From NCBI RefSeq assembly GCF_026151205.1, contig NC_087073.1, positions 10,920,411 to 10,984,410 of the forward strand: a DNA stretch of 64,000 bases, written 5' to 3'. The notes under the pieces were generated by a model, which searched no databases, was not told the DNA's origin, and saw only the letters and a program-made list of their open reading frames with translations. The stretch's first letter is position 1; each line of letters starts with the position of its first letter. Positions 12,824 through 23,584 of the stretch are shown here, piece by piece. The translations under genes were made by a program, and so were the position numbers. This DNA is from Bolinopsis microptera (lineage: Eukaryota > Ctenophora > Tentaculata > Lobata > Bolinopsidae).

Positions 12824-13342
12824 ATGATACTATAAAATTCAGTAAAAACATGGTGGTAAAAAATACAAAAAGGAAAGAAATATCTTTCTCCCGTCCCGCT
12901 ACCAAACTCGCATACAGTGTGTTTTATCCTGAAATGAAAAAAAAAAAACGAACGAACAGTATTCCCAGATGTGAGTAAAGAAGCTGAAACAACAACTGAG
13001 TTTTACAGTGTGGTTGTTTGATTTGTATAAGAGTTATAAATGCGGAGTTGCAATTTAGGAGGGATGCAACTTTCTTATTGAGAAGGGTCGGATACTACGG
13101 TGATAAGGAAGATTTAAAGGAGCTAGTTCATAGAGGTATAGTGAGGCTCATCCTTACAGACTGTGTTTACTCAACAGAATGCAGATCTCATAACAAACGT
13201 AGTGACAGTCTTAAGAGATGTATGTTCCAATCATAAACAGGGTTCTTTTGTCAGACATTGCTGAGGAGGGTCTTTATGATAAAGTGATATACCTGCTGGA
13301 GACCTGGAAAAGTAACGATGTTATAGCTGGAGATTACTTTAC
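12824..13342 (+). pseudogene. 5' coding exon of gene A, disrupted by small indels
   Basis: This corresponds to the clean exon at 55,935-56,370 in copy B. The ATG is at 12,824. Stretches encoding LQFRRDATFLLRRVGYYGDK and DLKELVHRGIVRLILTDCVY are intact at 13,050-13,165. The frame is broken by extra bases: gagttataaatgcggagttg against gagtaatgaggagttg, caacagaatgcag against caacagatgcag, and aatcataaacagg against aacataacagg. The damage matches the general noise of 1.8-13.3 kb, so it is more likely sequence error than true gene death. Sequencing copy A with accurate reads would decide. Confidence 0.6.
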
Positions 13343-13379
13343 ATGATCAACACGATATGTTCTTATGAGATGTCACTAG
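13312..13379 (+). other. Candidate 68-nt intron in gene A
   Basis: GTAACG at 13,312 and CACTAG at 13,374-13,379 have GT-AG ends, and removing the 68 nt joins the upstream exon frame to the ARM-repeat frame. Copy B has the same arrangement at 56,371-56,438. Without splicing, both copies show the same ATGA overlap of stop and start. The donor is weak (AAAA|GTAACG), so a shared frameshift remains possible. Confidence 0.45.
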
Positions 13380-16300
13380 GTGAAGATATTGTTTCATTAA
13401 ACCAGCCTAGATTTGTTGATATACTGAGAAATAAACATCAACTTCTTAGAGAAATAATAAGTTCGGACACAAGCTGTAAAGTAACTGCTGCGATACTGTT
13501 ATTCAAATACCTGGGCAGTATTGAAAAAAGTGAGCTATTACAACTGTTAATACCACCGACAAATGAAATGTTCACTGAGGGAGGTATTGTAAAGTTAGCT
13601 ACTATCATAAAAGCGATACCTGGTGAAGAAGAAGAATTTGAAAAACAAGTAATCAGAGAGGTTGTTTCAGCTGACTTTATCAGCAAGTTTATTGAACAGT
13701 ACGACAGTAATACTGAGGAGGTGTATCGTAGAAACCTGACATATGTGATAAGTAGAGTAGCTTGTCTAGGAGATAAAGCTGTAAGAAGCTCACTGGTTAA
13801 AAGTGGTGTAATAAAACATTTAATAATAACATGTGAACATTGCACTGACAGTGAGGTTATGTGCAATATATCAGCTACTCTACAGAACATTGCATACGAT
13901 AAAGGTGATCTCTCACATGTTGACCACCTTGTTGAGGAGGGAGTACTAACCCTTATATCTAAACTACTACAGAAGTGGAGTGAAGATGACACTGTGATGG
14001 TTAAGTTACTTGTAACTTTACTGAACATTACCTGTAATAGGAAAGATATCGAGGAGTTAATAGCTAACAGTACAGAGTACGGAAATATACCTCTACTCCT
14101 ACGAGGGTTATTAGAAACAGCTTCCAGTGACAGTGTTATTGATAAGACTATTAAGGTGATCAGGAATTTAGTAGTGGGGATTGATGTACTTCACACAGTG
14201 TTTCTACACGCAAGCTTCTTTACCACAGCTTTCCGACACCTGCAATCAATTACACTAAACAGTGATAGTAAGCAGTACCTACTGTGTGGTATCATATGTA
14301 CATTAGCAAACAAGAATACTGATAAAATGAAAGCTCTTCTGATTCCTTACTCTCAACCACTGAAAGAATTAGCCAAGATAGGGAGTGATAGTGTGTTAAG
14401 TGTAAATGCTGCGATACTGTTAAATAAATACCTGGGCAGTATTGAGGAAAGTGAGCTATTACAACTGTTAATACCGCCGACAAATGAAATGTTCACTGAG
14501 GGCGGTATTGTAAAGCTAGCTAGTAACATAAAAGCGATACCTGATGAAGAAGAAGAATTTGGAAAACAAGTAATCAGAGAGGTTGTTTCAGCTGACTTTA
14601 TCAGCAAGTTTATTGAACAGTACGACAGTAATACTGAGGAGGTGTATCGTAGAAACCTGACATATGTGATAAGTAGAGTAGCTTGTCTAGGAGATAAAGC
14701 TGTAAGAAGCTCACTGGTTAAAAGTGGTGTAATAAAACATTTAATAATAACATGTGAACATTGCACTGACAGTGAGGTTATGTGCAATATATCAGCTACT
14801 CTACAGAACATAGCATACGATAAAGGTGATTTCTCACATGTTGACCACCTTGTTGAGGAGGGAGTACTAACCCTTATATCTAAACTACTACAGAAGTGGA
14901 GTAAAGATGACACTGTGATGGTTAAGTTACTTGTAACTTTACTGAACATTACCTGTAATAGGGAGGATATCAGTGAGTTAATAGCTAACAGTAGTACAAC
15001 AGAGGAGGGCAATATACCCAAACTAGTGACAAATATTTTTCAAACAAGCAGTAATATGAAGGTACTGGAGAGCACTATTTGTTGTATTGATAACATGTTA
15101 CATGAGAGCATGGCTTTACATGAGCACTTCTCCAACAAACAACTCATAGACACGTGTATCTCCCGGATCAGATCTGATGTGTTATCTTCTGAGTACAAAT
15201 TCAAGATATTACGGTTTATTGTCACCAAACTCACATGCAACCACCCTGCTAAAGTTGCTGCATTGTTAGTTCCACACACACATTCTTTGAAGGAAATCGC
15301 CGAGTTAGACACTGACAGTAAGTTATCTAGACTTGCTGCAGATTTGATAAATACGTACTTAAGTTGTGGAGAAAAGCGACATAAATGTGTTTTGGTTAAC
15401 ACACTGTTTATATTAAATATCTTGAAATTTTTTGCTCTATATATTGTAGACATTGTTTTAGACATTAAAGTAGGGATAAACTCTGTTAATGATGCTACTT
15501 TGAGCACACGGTATGAGGGTTATTGTTTACTTTTATTTAGTATTTTACCTTTGATTTATCTAAATTATCAATCTGTTTTACGGTATTACATTCAATGCTG
15601 GGGCATGATAACTGTCGATCCTGTGATATCTCTACAGGGATCAAACAGAGGACGAATAATGAAGTTCTTTTTCCCTTGGAGGTTTAACAGTGTAAAACAC
15701 ACTATCTTGAACATTTTAACAGTATTACAGCTGCATCCCCTTATAACAGCTTTTGAGCTAGTGTTTCATCGGAGTAAAAAGCTGAGTACAATCATAACTA
15801 ATAAATTTCATTTTGGGAGACTCTCCACTCAAGAGAAGATTCTAGAGAATGTGCCCTGCACTCTTATCAAGGGTATCATTTTGTATAAATTTATCGACAA
15901 CAACAAAAGTGATGTTGATTTTAGTTTGGGATCGGATGAATATGTTACCCTATTTTCAACTGTATATGGTATACTAACACTCTGCTATAAAGTAGCAAGT
16001 TTTGAAGAGTTGTGCCGGAGTGCAGACAAATCTTATCCTGGAGCCCTCACGACATGTCAGAAACTAGTGTCGTTCATAGGAGTATTGCTCTCACTTAATT
16101 CACGACTCATCATGTGCCTTGTTCTATTCAGCGTGATGCGTGATAATGGAACTATGTGGATTTTTACCATCAGTGTATTTCTTCACATATTGTTATCTTC
16201 TGTTACTCACTTACTATCTCATCACGAGTGGCAGTCTCCTTATGACTCTTCGGTAAAAAGAAAATTTGTGATAAAGGATTTTATTCTGAAAGAAGGCAGT

Positions 16301-17731
16301 AACAGAAACAGTAAACTTGTTGTGATTGGACGCTGCGCACTAGTGTTCTGTCTATCATGGAGTGAATCCTTTATAGTGAGCCTCCGACATCCTATAGATC
16401 TGGTGTCGGGAGATATTCCAAGCACTTATCATCTGAGATCAAGACGACAGTTTTTCTTGATTTATGTGTTTCACCTGTTAGAAGTGATAACCGTCACGGT
16501 TTTAGCAAACACTCTCAACTCTAAACGATGGATAATGGATTTGGGGTATGTATCGCTGCTACTATTTCTCGTATCTGGTGCAATGTATATGCTGTACTTT
16601 ACAGTTCTTAATCCAGACAAGACATCTAAATTATTGTCGGTTTCAATCAACCCCAGGTTGAAGCAGTTTGGATATAAATCCCAGGTGACCACCATCACTC
16701 GATTTTGTCATGTAACTGAAAAAGCAACAAAGATAAACAGCACAAAAGTCTACTCATCCAATCAGTATAATTACAGACTCCAAGTTCTAGATCCTTGTTA
16801 TGACTGCATGTTGGGTAGAGAACACACAGATAAAGATGAACCTGTTAATCAGAGCAAGTGCTGCTCACTATCAAGTTTTCTGAAGAAACTTAGAAACTGC
16901 TTTACTCGACCATTTAATAGCACTTACAGGAGACTCTCGCCCTCAATTAGTGATGCTGAGAATCTTGCTGAGAATCTTCAGTTGCGTCGTAAGGACGTGG
17001 ATTTGCTCATTACTAAAGTGAGAAAGTACGACAATATTCATCGTCATCAGATATATTTATTTCCTGGTATTGAGAACATTGAAAAAGTGGACCCCAAATT
17101 TATCTCGAGGTGTAGAGCGATTGGTTCAAATGTGTTCCGCAGTATTAATGATATCAGGGACGATGAGTTGAGTCCTAATCTCGTACCAGCGTGCAACAAA
17201 CTGAAAGGTAGAATAGAAAACAAGTACACTGATGCGACTGAAGGTGACATTCTCAATGATGAGCTGGTTGAACAGATCTGTGACCTCTGCGAAGAATACT
17301 TTTCCTTAAAAGAGCAGCAATGGGAAAATAAGGTTCTTGCCTGGTGTGAAACAGCTCCCACTGAGATTCTTACTAAATATGACAATGGAAAATGGGATTC
17401 AGCTCAATGTATAAAGGATATTGAGAAGTGGATAACAGAAAAAGAAAGACTTGCAGTATACTTGAACCCTTGTAATAATAACGCATCAAACCTTCCTGAC
17501 ACTACTATAGTGCTGTACGATGAGAAACACTCTAATTTCCACATCAACGGGGTTAAAACACCCTCAAAACACGGCTGGGTACTGAGGAACTGTTACCATA
17601 GAAACAGGGGGAATTCTTCATCAGGACAAACTGAGTATCAGCCTGTTGGACAAGATATTGTTGCCATAGAAACAGGACAAGATATTGTTACCATAGAAAC
17701 AGGACAAGATATTGTTAATTCAGCAGTTTAG
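13343..17731 (+). CDS. ARM-repeat / XK-like multi-pass membrane protein, gene A
   Basis: This is a 1462-residue open frame. Residues 1 to about 680 are helical ARM/HEAT-like repeats arranged in two near-identical super-units of about 307 residues (anchors: AILLFKYLGSIE near residue 52 and AILLNKYLGSIE near 356). Residues about 685-1090 carry some 8-10 hydrophobic segments. Their order resembles the XK/CED-8 family: a DIVLDI segment, an LQLHPL segment, then ILENVPCTLIKGIILYKF (like the family's LLE-PQL-LQ segment), then LFSTVYGILTLCYKVASFEELCR. Known relatives (Xkr4/8/9, CED-8) scramble plasma-membrane phospholipids in dying cells; that role here is inference. A polar tail of about 370 residues ends in three GQDIV repeats. 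An upstream exon exists, and the first methionine may lie inside a 68-nt intron (13,312-13,379), so the true protein is probably longer. Confidence 0.65.
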   Translation: MINTICSYEMSLGEDIVSLNQPRFVDILRNKHQLLREIISSDTSCKVTAAILLFKYLGSIEKSELLQLLIPPTNEMFTEGGIVKLATIIKAIPGEEEEFEKQVIREVVSADFISKFIEQYDSNTEEVYRRNLTYVISRVACLGDKAVRSSLVKSGVIKHLIITCEHCTDSEVMCNISATLQNIAYDKGDLSHVDHLVEEGVLTLISKLLQKWSEDDTVMVKLLVTLLNITCNRKDIEELIANSTEYGNIPLLLRGLLETASSDSVIDKTIKVIRNLVVGIDVLHTVFLHASFFTTAFRHLQSITLNSDSKQYLLCGIICTLANKNTDKMKALLIPYSQPLKELAKIGSDSVLSVNAAILLNKYLGSIEESELLQLLIPPTNEMFTEGGIVKLASNIKAIPDEEEEFGKQVIREVVSADFISKFIEQYDSNTEEVYRRNLTYVISRVACLGDKAVRSSLVKSGVIKHLIITCEHCTDSEVMCNISATLQNIAYDKGDFSHVDHLVEEGVLTLISKLLQKWSKDDTVMVKLLVTLLNITCNREDISELIANSSTTEEGNIPKLVTNIFQTSSNMKVLESTICCIDNMLHESMALHEHFSNKQLIDTCISRIRSDVLSSEYKFKILRFIVTKLTCNHPAKVAALLVPHTHSLKEIAELDTDSKLSRLAADLINTYLSCGEKRHKCVLVNTLFILNILKFFALYIVDIVLDIKVGINSVNDATLSTRYEGYCLLLFSILPLIYLNYQSVLRYYIQCWGMITVDPVISLQGSNRGRIMKFFFPWRFNSVKHTILNILTVLQLHPLITAFELVFHRSKKLSTIITNKFHFGRLSTQEKILENVPCTLIKGIILYKFIDNNKSDVDFSLGSDEYVTLFSTVYGILTLCYKVASFEELCRSADKSYPGALTTCQKLVSFIGVLLSLNSRLIMCLVLFSVMRDNGTMWIFTISVFLHILLSSVTHLLSHHEWQSPYDSSVKRKFVIKDFILKEGSNRNSKLVVIGRCALVFCLSWSESFIVSLRHPIDLVSGDIPSTYHLRSRRQFFLIYVFHLLEVITVTVLANTLNSKRWIMDLGYVSLLLFLVSGAMYMLYFTVLNPDKTSKLLSVSINPRLKQFGYKSQVTTITRFCHVTEKATKINSTKVYSSNQYNYRLQVLDPCYDCMLGREHTDKDEPVNQSKCCSLSSFLKKLRNCFTRPFNSTYRRLSPSISDAENLAENLQLRRKDVDLLITKVRKYDNIHRHQIYLFPGIENIEKVDPKFISRCRAIGSNVFRSINDIRDDELSPNLVPACNKLKGRIENKYTDATEGDILNDELVEQICDLCEEYFSLKEQQWENKVLAWCETAPTEILTKYDNGKWDSAQCIKDIEKWITEKERLAVYLNPCNNNASNLPDTTIVLYDEKHSNFHINGVKTPSKHGWVLRNCYHRNRGNSSSGQTEYQPVGQDIVAIETGQDIVTIETGQDIVNSAV

Positions 17732-17810
17732 TTTGTCAGTTTATATAATGTTTGAAGTTTATTGGTTTATGTGGTATTACTATTCTGGTACAATGTGGTC
17801 CGCCTCCTCC

Positions 17811-18310
17811 ATTCTAACTAGATATTTACAAATAAGTATTTAGAAACTTACATCACCTTAATAATCCCAGAATGTGTGTTTTCTGTTCGTCTGTGTGCGT
17901 GTAATTTCCGAGCGGCTTAATCAAGAAAACGGTAAGAGTTACGGGGCTCGCATATGTAGCTGCATCAATAGTGTAATTGGGTTACCCGGGTAAGATTCGC
18001 TGTCATATTATACTATAATCTTATTAGGTTATTAGGGGAGGGGCACTGTTTGGACTGCAAAGAGAGTTCATACTTTCATAAGACAATGTTATGCGTGTTC
18101 ACAAATATGATAGGCGGTTGTGGTGTTAAGGGTTAATTTCTATTGATTATTGTTTAAGATACTATTGTTTAAGATACCATTGGATACGTGAGGGCACTCC
18201 GAATAGAATTGCTCACCTAATGCGGGGTTTGACTCAACGGGTAAATACTAAATACTCCTACCTATTAATTCTAACTAGATATTTACAAATAAGTATTTAG
18301 AAACTTACAT
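17811..18310. repeat. 43-bp direct repeat flanking a 414-bp block unique to copy A
   Basis: A 43-bp sequence starting ATTCTAACTAGATATTTACA occurs at 17,811-17,853 and again at 18,268-18,310. Copy B has it once (61,791-61,833) with no intervening block. Either copy B lost the block by recombination between the direct repeats, or copy A gained it. The block has no recognisable coding content or terminal inverted repeats. Confidence 0.8.
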
Positions 18311-18545
18311 AATCTCATATCCTCTGTCTTATATTCAATAACCACACCTTGAAGTTCGATTGTGTAATCTATAAGTAATGATATTACTTTATCGGTAATA
18401 ATTAGGTAATCATGATATAATTCTATTAGAAATGATGTTACTTTATAATCTCAGTAATTAATGATAATGATATAATTTTATTAGAAATGATGTTACTTTA
18501 TTGATAATGATATTACTTTATTAGCACTTATATTACTTTATCAGA

Positions 18546-18551
18546 AATAAA
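18546..18551 (+). promoter_or_regulatory. Candidate poly(A) signal AATAAA downstream of gene A
   Basis: AATAAA lies about 815 bp after the stop and is conserved at the equivalent place in copy B (62,032). No transcript evidence is available, and a nearer non-canonical signal could be used instead. Confidence 0.3.
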
Positions 18552-19731
18552 GCAACATCATTACTACATTATTGGTGTGCAGCAGTTTTAATTTATAATA
18601 TGAACAGTGAATATCTCGGATGTACCCAGTACCCAAAAATAATCCCGCGTGCAAATGAACATTATTATGTTAATTACATTATTATGTTACATAACAATGT
18701 AACATTGATTACATTATTATGTTAATCACATTATTATGTTAATTACATTATTATGTTAATTACCCCTCTTGATAATGTATCTGGCTAGATGTTAAAACAC
18801 GTAGCTGAGATCGGTAATGCTGGAAGCTGATTGGTTAATCAATGACTCAATCTGTTTACCGCGTCTATAATATCTCTCCCAAGAGTATTACCATGGTAAC
18901 GCTACCATATAAGGTAATATTATGGTGGTATCCAGATCTCAGAGTTGAGTCTGCTTTTATTTGGATCTATCGGCAACTTATTTCCCTTTTTGTCGATATG
19001 ATCTATCTATAATACTATGAACATACTAATTATTTTGGTTAATTTGACCTGGGTACATCGCTTGCACCTTCTGAAATTCTTCCATCTATCCATCGATAGA
19101 AATCAAACTTATCTCTATAAATTTACCTTACGTTCGTAATGTCGCTTTTCTCCACGATTCTAATGTATTTACCAAATATATGTTCGTGATATGAGTGAAC
19201 AGTGAATGTTACTGCTTTATTGTTGGTGTATACTGTGTATATTCAGTTGAATACTACTACTTTTCTAACTGTATCTGAGCATATGTTACAGACTCGTTAT
19301 TTATACGTTTTACTTGTGTTTGATTAGTGAGTTTGTCTTCAATCAGACAATTAATTAATAAGATAACTAATTACCTTTTAAAACTTCGGTTTTAATCAGT
19401 GTTCAATTGTAAAGATCTTTCTAATTTCTAATATACATTATACTGCAGATAATAGTCAATAGTTTTATTATTTTATTCTAACAGTGAAATCATTTAACAA
19501 TATATGATATGTCTAGAAGATCAGATGATATCAGATACCAGACAGAGATCAGATGTTCAACTAAAACAGCGTTTCTGCACGTGCGACGAAATATCTGGTG
19601 AAGTGGTAAGTTAAAAACGTGCAGTATGATTGTTGTGAGATTAATTCTTTAAATCTACTTTTTAATAACCATCTGATTGTGTCTTATATTATACGTATAT
19701 TTCAATTCATATGTTGATCTCCTTAGTGACT

Positions 19732-20935
19732 GGGTAATGTATACACTACTTGTTGCAGTGTTAGCATTACTTCTGGGTAATGTATACACTACTTGTTGCA
19801 GTGTTAGCATTACTTCTGGGTAATGTATACACTACTTGTTGCAGTGTTAGCATTACTTCTGGGTAATGTATACACTACTTGTTGCAGTGTTAGCACTACT
19901 TCTGGGTAATGTATACACTACTTGTTGCAGTGTTAGCATTACTTCTGGGTAATGTATACACTACTTGTTGCAGTGTTAGCACTACTTCTGGGTAATGTAT
20001 ACACTACTTGTTGCAGTGTTAGCATTACTTCTGGGTAATGTATACACTACTTGTTGCAGTGTTAGCATTACTTCTGGGTAATGTATACACTACTTGTTGC
20101 AGTGTTAGCATTACTTCTGGGTAATGCATACACTACTTGTTGCAGTGTTAGCATTACTTCTGGGTAATGTATACACTACTTGTTGCAGTGTTAGCACTAC
20201 TTCTGGGTAATGTATACACTACTTGTTGCAGTGTTAGCATTACTTCTGGGTAATGTATACACTACTTGTTGCAGTGTTAGCACTACTTCTGGGTAATGTA
20301 TACACTACTTGTTGCAGTGTTAGCATTACTTCTGGGTAATGTATACACTACTTGTTGCAGTGTTAGCATTACTTCTGGGTTATGTATACACTACTTGTTG
20401 CAGTGTTAGTATTACTTCTGGGTAATGTATACACTTCTTGTTGCAGTGTTAGCATTACTTCTGGGTTATGTATACACTACTTGTTGCAGTGTTAGCACTA
20501 CTTCTGGGTAATGTATACACTACTTGTTGCAGTGTTAGCATTACTTCTGGGTAATGTATACACTACTTGTTGCAGTGTTAGCATTACTTCTGGGTAATGT
20601 ATACACTACTTGTTGCAGTGTTAGCATTACTTCTGGGTAATGTATACACTACTTGTTGCAGTGTTAGCATTACTTCTGGGTAATGTATACACTACTTGTT
20701 GCAGTGTTAGCACTACTTCCGGGTAATGTATACACTACTTGTTGCAGTGTTAGCATTACTTCTGGGTAATGTATACACTACTTGTTGCAGTGTTAGCATT
20801 ACTTCTGGGTAATGTATACACTACTTGTTGCAGTGTTAGCATTACTTCTGGGTAATGTATACACTACTTGTTGCAGTGTTAGCATTACTTCTGGGTAATG
20901 TATACACTACTAGTTGCAGTGTTAGCATTACTTCT
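19732..20935. repeat. 43-bp satellite, 28 copies (A)
   Basis: The unit begins GGGTAATGTATACACTACTT and ends TTAGCATTACTTCT. The array length of 1204 bp equals exactly 28 units of 43 bp. Units differ mainly by one T/C change (GCATTACT or GCACTACT). The same satellite follows gene B from about 63,218 and runs off the window. Each unit contains the palindrome GTATAC. Confidence 0.95.
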
Positions 20936-21049
20936 GGTTTGGTTCAGTCCATGGATTAGGACTAAATTAGACGCTGGAGACTAAATTATTATAGTATGTT
21001 TAGTTCACGCAATGTTTAATAACATCCGATTTTCTAATGTTCTAAATTA

Positions 21050-21820
21050 TACAGGGTGGGCCAAAAGTCAGTGTGCAAACGTTGGCCTTAATAGCTCAGT
21101 CACTGAGTGCCCAATTGAAATACTTCCTTCTGGTATGACTTAGTACCACCACTGGTTCGAGGAATTTGTCAACTCGAAAAATATTCGCGTTCATTTTTTT
21201 CAAATGGAGGTTCATTTTCACATTTATTTGATAGTTTGGATAGTTGGATCAAGCTAAATGTTATTGAATTGTGTTTGGCCATTCGAATTACGTTTGTCCT
21301 GAAAGAATTAGAACTGTAGCTTCTCAGATGACCGAGATATGAAGCATAACGAGTTTATTCATTACGTGTGATCAGGTGATTGGTTTACCTAATCACGTGA
21401 TAAGGTGACCCCGTTAACTACCCCGTTAAACATTATGGGAATTGTTTAGGGTGCCCAATTAAGGTGTCGTGTCACGGTGTCACATAATCACCCAGTCAAT
21501 TTTGTTAACGAGATACACAAAATGCTTGATAACTTCGTCATTTCTAATCCGTTTTGCCTCATGTTTTCAGATCATATGCAAAATTTGATAATCTACCGTC
21601 TCTGAAAAAATTAGGCGTTCAGCATGTTCAGAGAAAACAATATAAGTGTTTTAATATTGAATGGGCGTGGTCTAAAATATTCGAATTTTCAAATTTTGAC
21701 GACGGAATCCTCGAACCAGTAAGTACAGTATGCCATCTGCAAAGCAACAGCTCTCAAATATAAAACACAGCGGAGGTATAAGACCCAACGTTTGCACACT
21801 GACTTTTGGCCCACCCTGTA
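21050..21820. mobile_element. Tc1/mariner-like non-autonomous element (MITE)
   Basis: Terminal inverted repeats of about 36 bp start TACAGGGTGGGCCAAAAGTC at 21,050 and end with the reverse complement at 21,820. The TA at each tip is consistent with a TA target duplication. The 771-bp interior has no transposase-like frame; an open frame at 21,554-21,763 shows no DDE/D motif. TIR style and TA flanks point to the Tc1/mariner superfamily. The family name is unknown. Confidence 0.85.
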
Positions 21821-22439
21821 CTATTTAACTGTTTTACTAACACTGCCGTTCGGTACAGACTCGTGTTATTTTTGCACTCGTGTTCTACTACTAACTATTA
21901 CATACTATTTCAGAGTCTAGCGAATACTGGATAGGGTGTTAACGCAGTCCACCTTACAGACAAAATGGTTTATTTATCAACTTTTAATGCAATTGTTTAA
22001 ATAAAATAATATTTATCTGTATACCTATAAAATACGGTTTACAATACTTTATAATTATATTTAATTTTTCAGAGCAAAAATCATGATTTACGTAACTTCC
22101 CGCCCAGTCATAACGACAATATTAAAAGCTTAGTTTTTAAATGTCTTATATTAAATATTATGAAACTATATAATTATAGTAGATATATATATTTATAAAG
22201 ATAAAACATAACACTGTAACAGCACCAAATTCAGACAGCCACTATTACAGTTTGGCAACTCTGTGGATAAGAAAAGTTTATCAGAAGAACTGTTAGGAAG
22301 GTGCCAGGATACAGAATCTCAGAACCAACTAACAATTAAGAAGTAGAACCTTGTCAGTATAACGGGAAACATGAACAATATTCAAATACGATTATCCGAA
22401 CACTTCCAGAGTGCTTGATATTTCAGTGACTTATTATAT
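21821..22439. other. AT-rich intergenic DNA, nothing recognised
   Basis: No open frame of note, no RNA gene signature and no clear repeat structure beyond AT-rich simple sequence. Confidence 0.5.
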
Positions 22440-22444
22440 TTTAT

Positions 22445-23308
22445 TATATCTTGAATACGATTAAATATCTTGATTAAGATTTAATATTTTGAATGCGATT
22501 AAATATTTTGAATGCGATTAAATATTTTGAATACGGTTAAATATTTTGAATTCGAATAAATATTTTGAATACGATTAAATATTTTGAATGCAATTAAATA
22601 TTTTGAATACGATTAAATATTTTGAATACGAATAAATATTTTGAATGCGATTAGATATTTATATTTTGAATGCGATTAAATATTTTGAATGCGATTAAAT
22701 ATTTTGAATACGGTTAAATATTTTGAATTCGAATAAATATTTTGAATACGATTAAATATTTTGAATGCGATTGAATACTTTGAATACGATTAAATATTTT
22801 GAATACGATTAAATATTTTGAATACGATTAAATATTTTGAATGCGATTGAATACTTTGAATACGATTTAATATTTTGAATGCGATTGAATACTTTGAATA
22901 CGATTTAATATTTTGAATGCGATTGAATACTTTGAATGCGATTAAATGTTTTGAATGCGATTGAATATTTTGAATACGATTAAATATTTTGAATACGAAT
23001 AAATATTTTGAATGCGATTAGATATTTATGTTTTGAATGCGATTAAATATTTTGAATGCGATTAAATATTTTGAATACGGTTAAATATTTTGAATTCGAA
23101 TAAATATTTTGAATACGATTAAATATTTTGAATGCGATTGAATACTTTGAATACGATTAAATATTTTGAATACGATTAAATATTTTGAATACGATTAAAT
23201 ATTTTGAATGCGATTGAATACTTTGAATACGATTTAATATTTTGAATGCGATTGAATACTTTGAATGCGATTAAATGTTTTGAATGCGATTGAATATTTT
23301 GAATACGA
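22445..23308. repeat. 19-bp minisatellite with higher-order structure
   Basis: The unit is about TTAAATATTTTGAATACGA with recurrent variants (ATGCGATTG, ATTCGAATA). A longer block containing the distinctive GATTAGATATTTAT variant occurs at about 22,631 and again at about 22,998, so a block of about 367 bp was duplicated inside the array. Confidence 0.9.
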
Positions 23309-23461
23309 TTACATTTTTTAATCGGTTTATTTATGAAAATTACAATTTTTCTTATTTAAATTTATAGTTTAAATTTGTATATCACTATGATCTGCTTCCA
23401 ATATTTGTTTGAAATAAATTACATATTCCATACTGTTTATTTGGATGTGCTTTCTGTAGAT

Positions 23462-23584
23462 AATAATAATCTCCACTGCACTAATATCCACTGGAGATAT
23501 AGCGGAGATACGAGCGAACATGTTGCTCAAATAACAGTCTTAAAGCTAGGTGGGGCTGAAACTTACAAATGTTTCGTTGAATAG
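23462..23584 (+). CDS. Possible terminal exon of an Ig-like-domain gene (tentative)
   Basis: After a CTTTCTGTAG acceptor-like site, about 40 codons run to a TAG at 23,582-23,584. The peptide contains IHWRYSGD and ends ITVLKLGGAETYKCFVE. The W, then the AETYKC (Y-x-C) spacing, is reminiscent of the C to F strands of an immunoglobulin fold. No upstream exon is recognisable and the flanks are AT-rich, so this may be chance. A transcript or a domain search with this peptide would settle it. Confidence 0.2.
   Translation, partial: NNNLHCTNIHWRYSGDTSEHVAQITVLKLGGAETYKCFVE

Larger units (their letters stand above)
17732..19731. other. 3' flank of gene A, AT-rich
   Basis: No coding region is seen. 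The flank is collinear with 61,713-63,220 except for an extra block at 17,854-18,310. It contains degenerate GATATTACTTTAT-type words (18,380-18,550), a short ATTATTATGTTAATTAC array (18,655-18,762) and an AATAAA at 18,546. The same order in both copies shows that the duplication extends well beyond the gene. Confidence 0.7.
9295..20936. repeat. Segmental duplication, copy A
   Basis: This segment is collinear with 52,725-64,000. From 9295 to about 13,300 the match to copy B is riddled with one- to three-base insertions and homopolymer expansions. For example gttggcatccagtgtcatgt at 10,390 corresponds to ttggcatcagtgtcatgt at 54,213. From about 13,300 onward the match is clean and covers the XK-like gene, its 3' flank and the 43-bp satellite. 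Copy A lacks the 0.7-kb transposon seen in copy B and has two, not three, ARM super-units. Confidence 0.85.

Noticed and set aside
13438-15021. Long minus-strand frames opposite the ARM super-units
   Set aside because: They repeat with the super-units and are shadows of the plus-strand coding frame, rich in Ser/Leu as expected from antisense of Glu/Lys-rich helices.
19732-20935. CRISPR-like regular array
   Set aside because: Units are contiguous 43-bp tandem repeats with no unique spacers, and the context is an animal genome.
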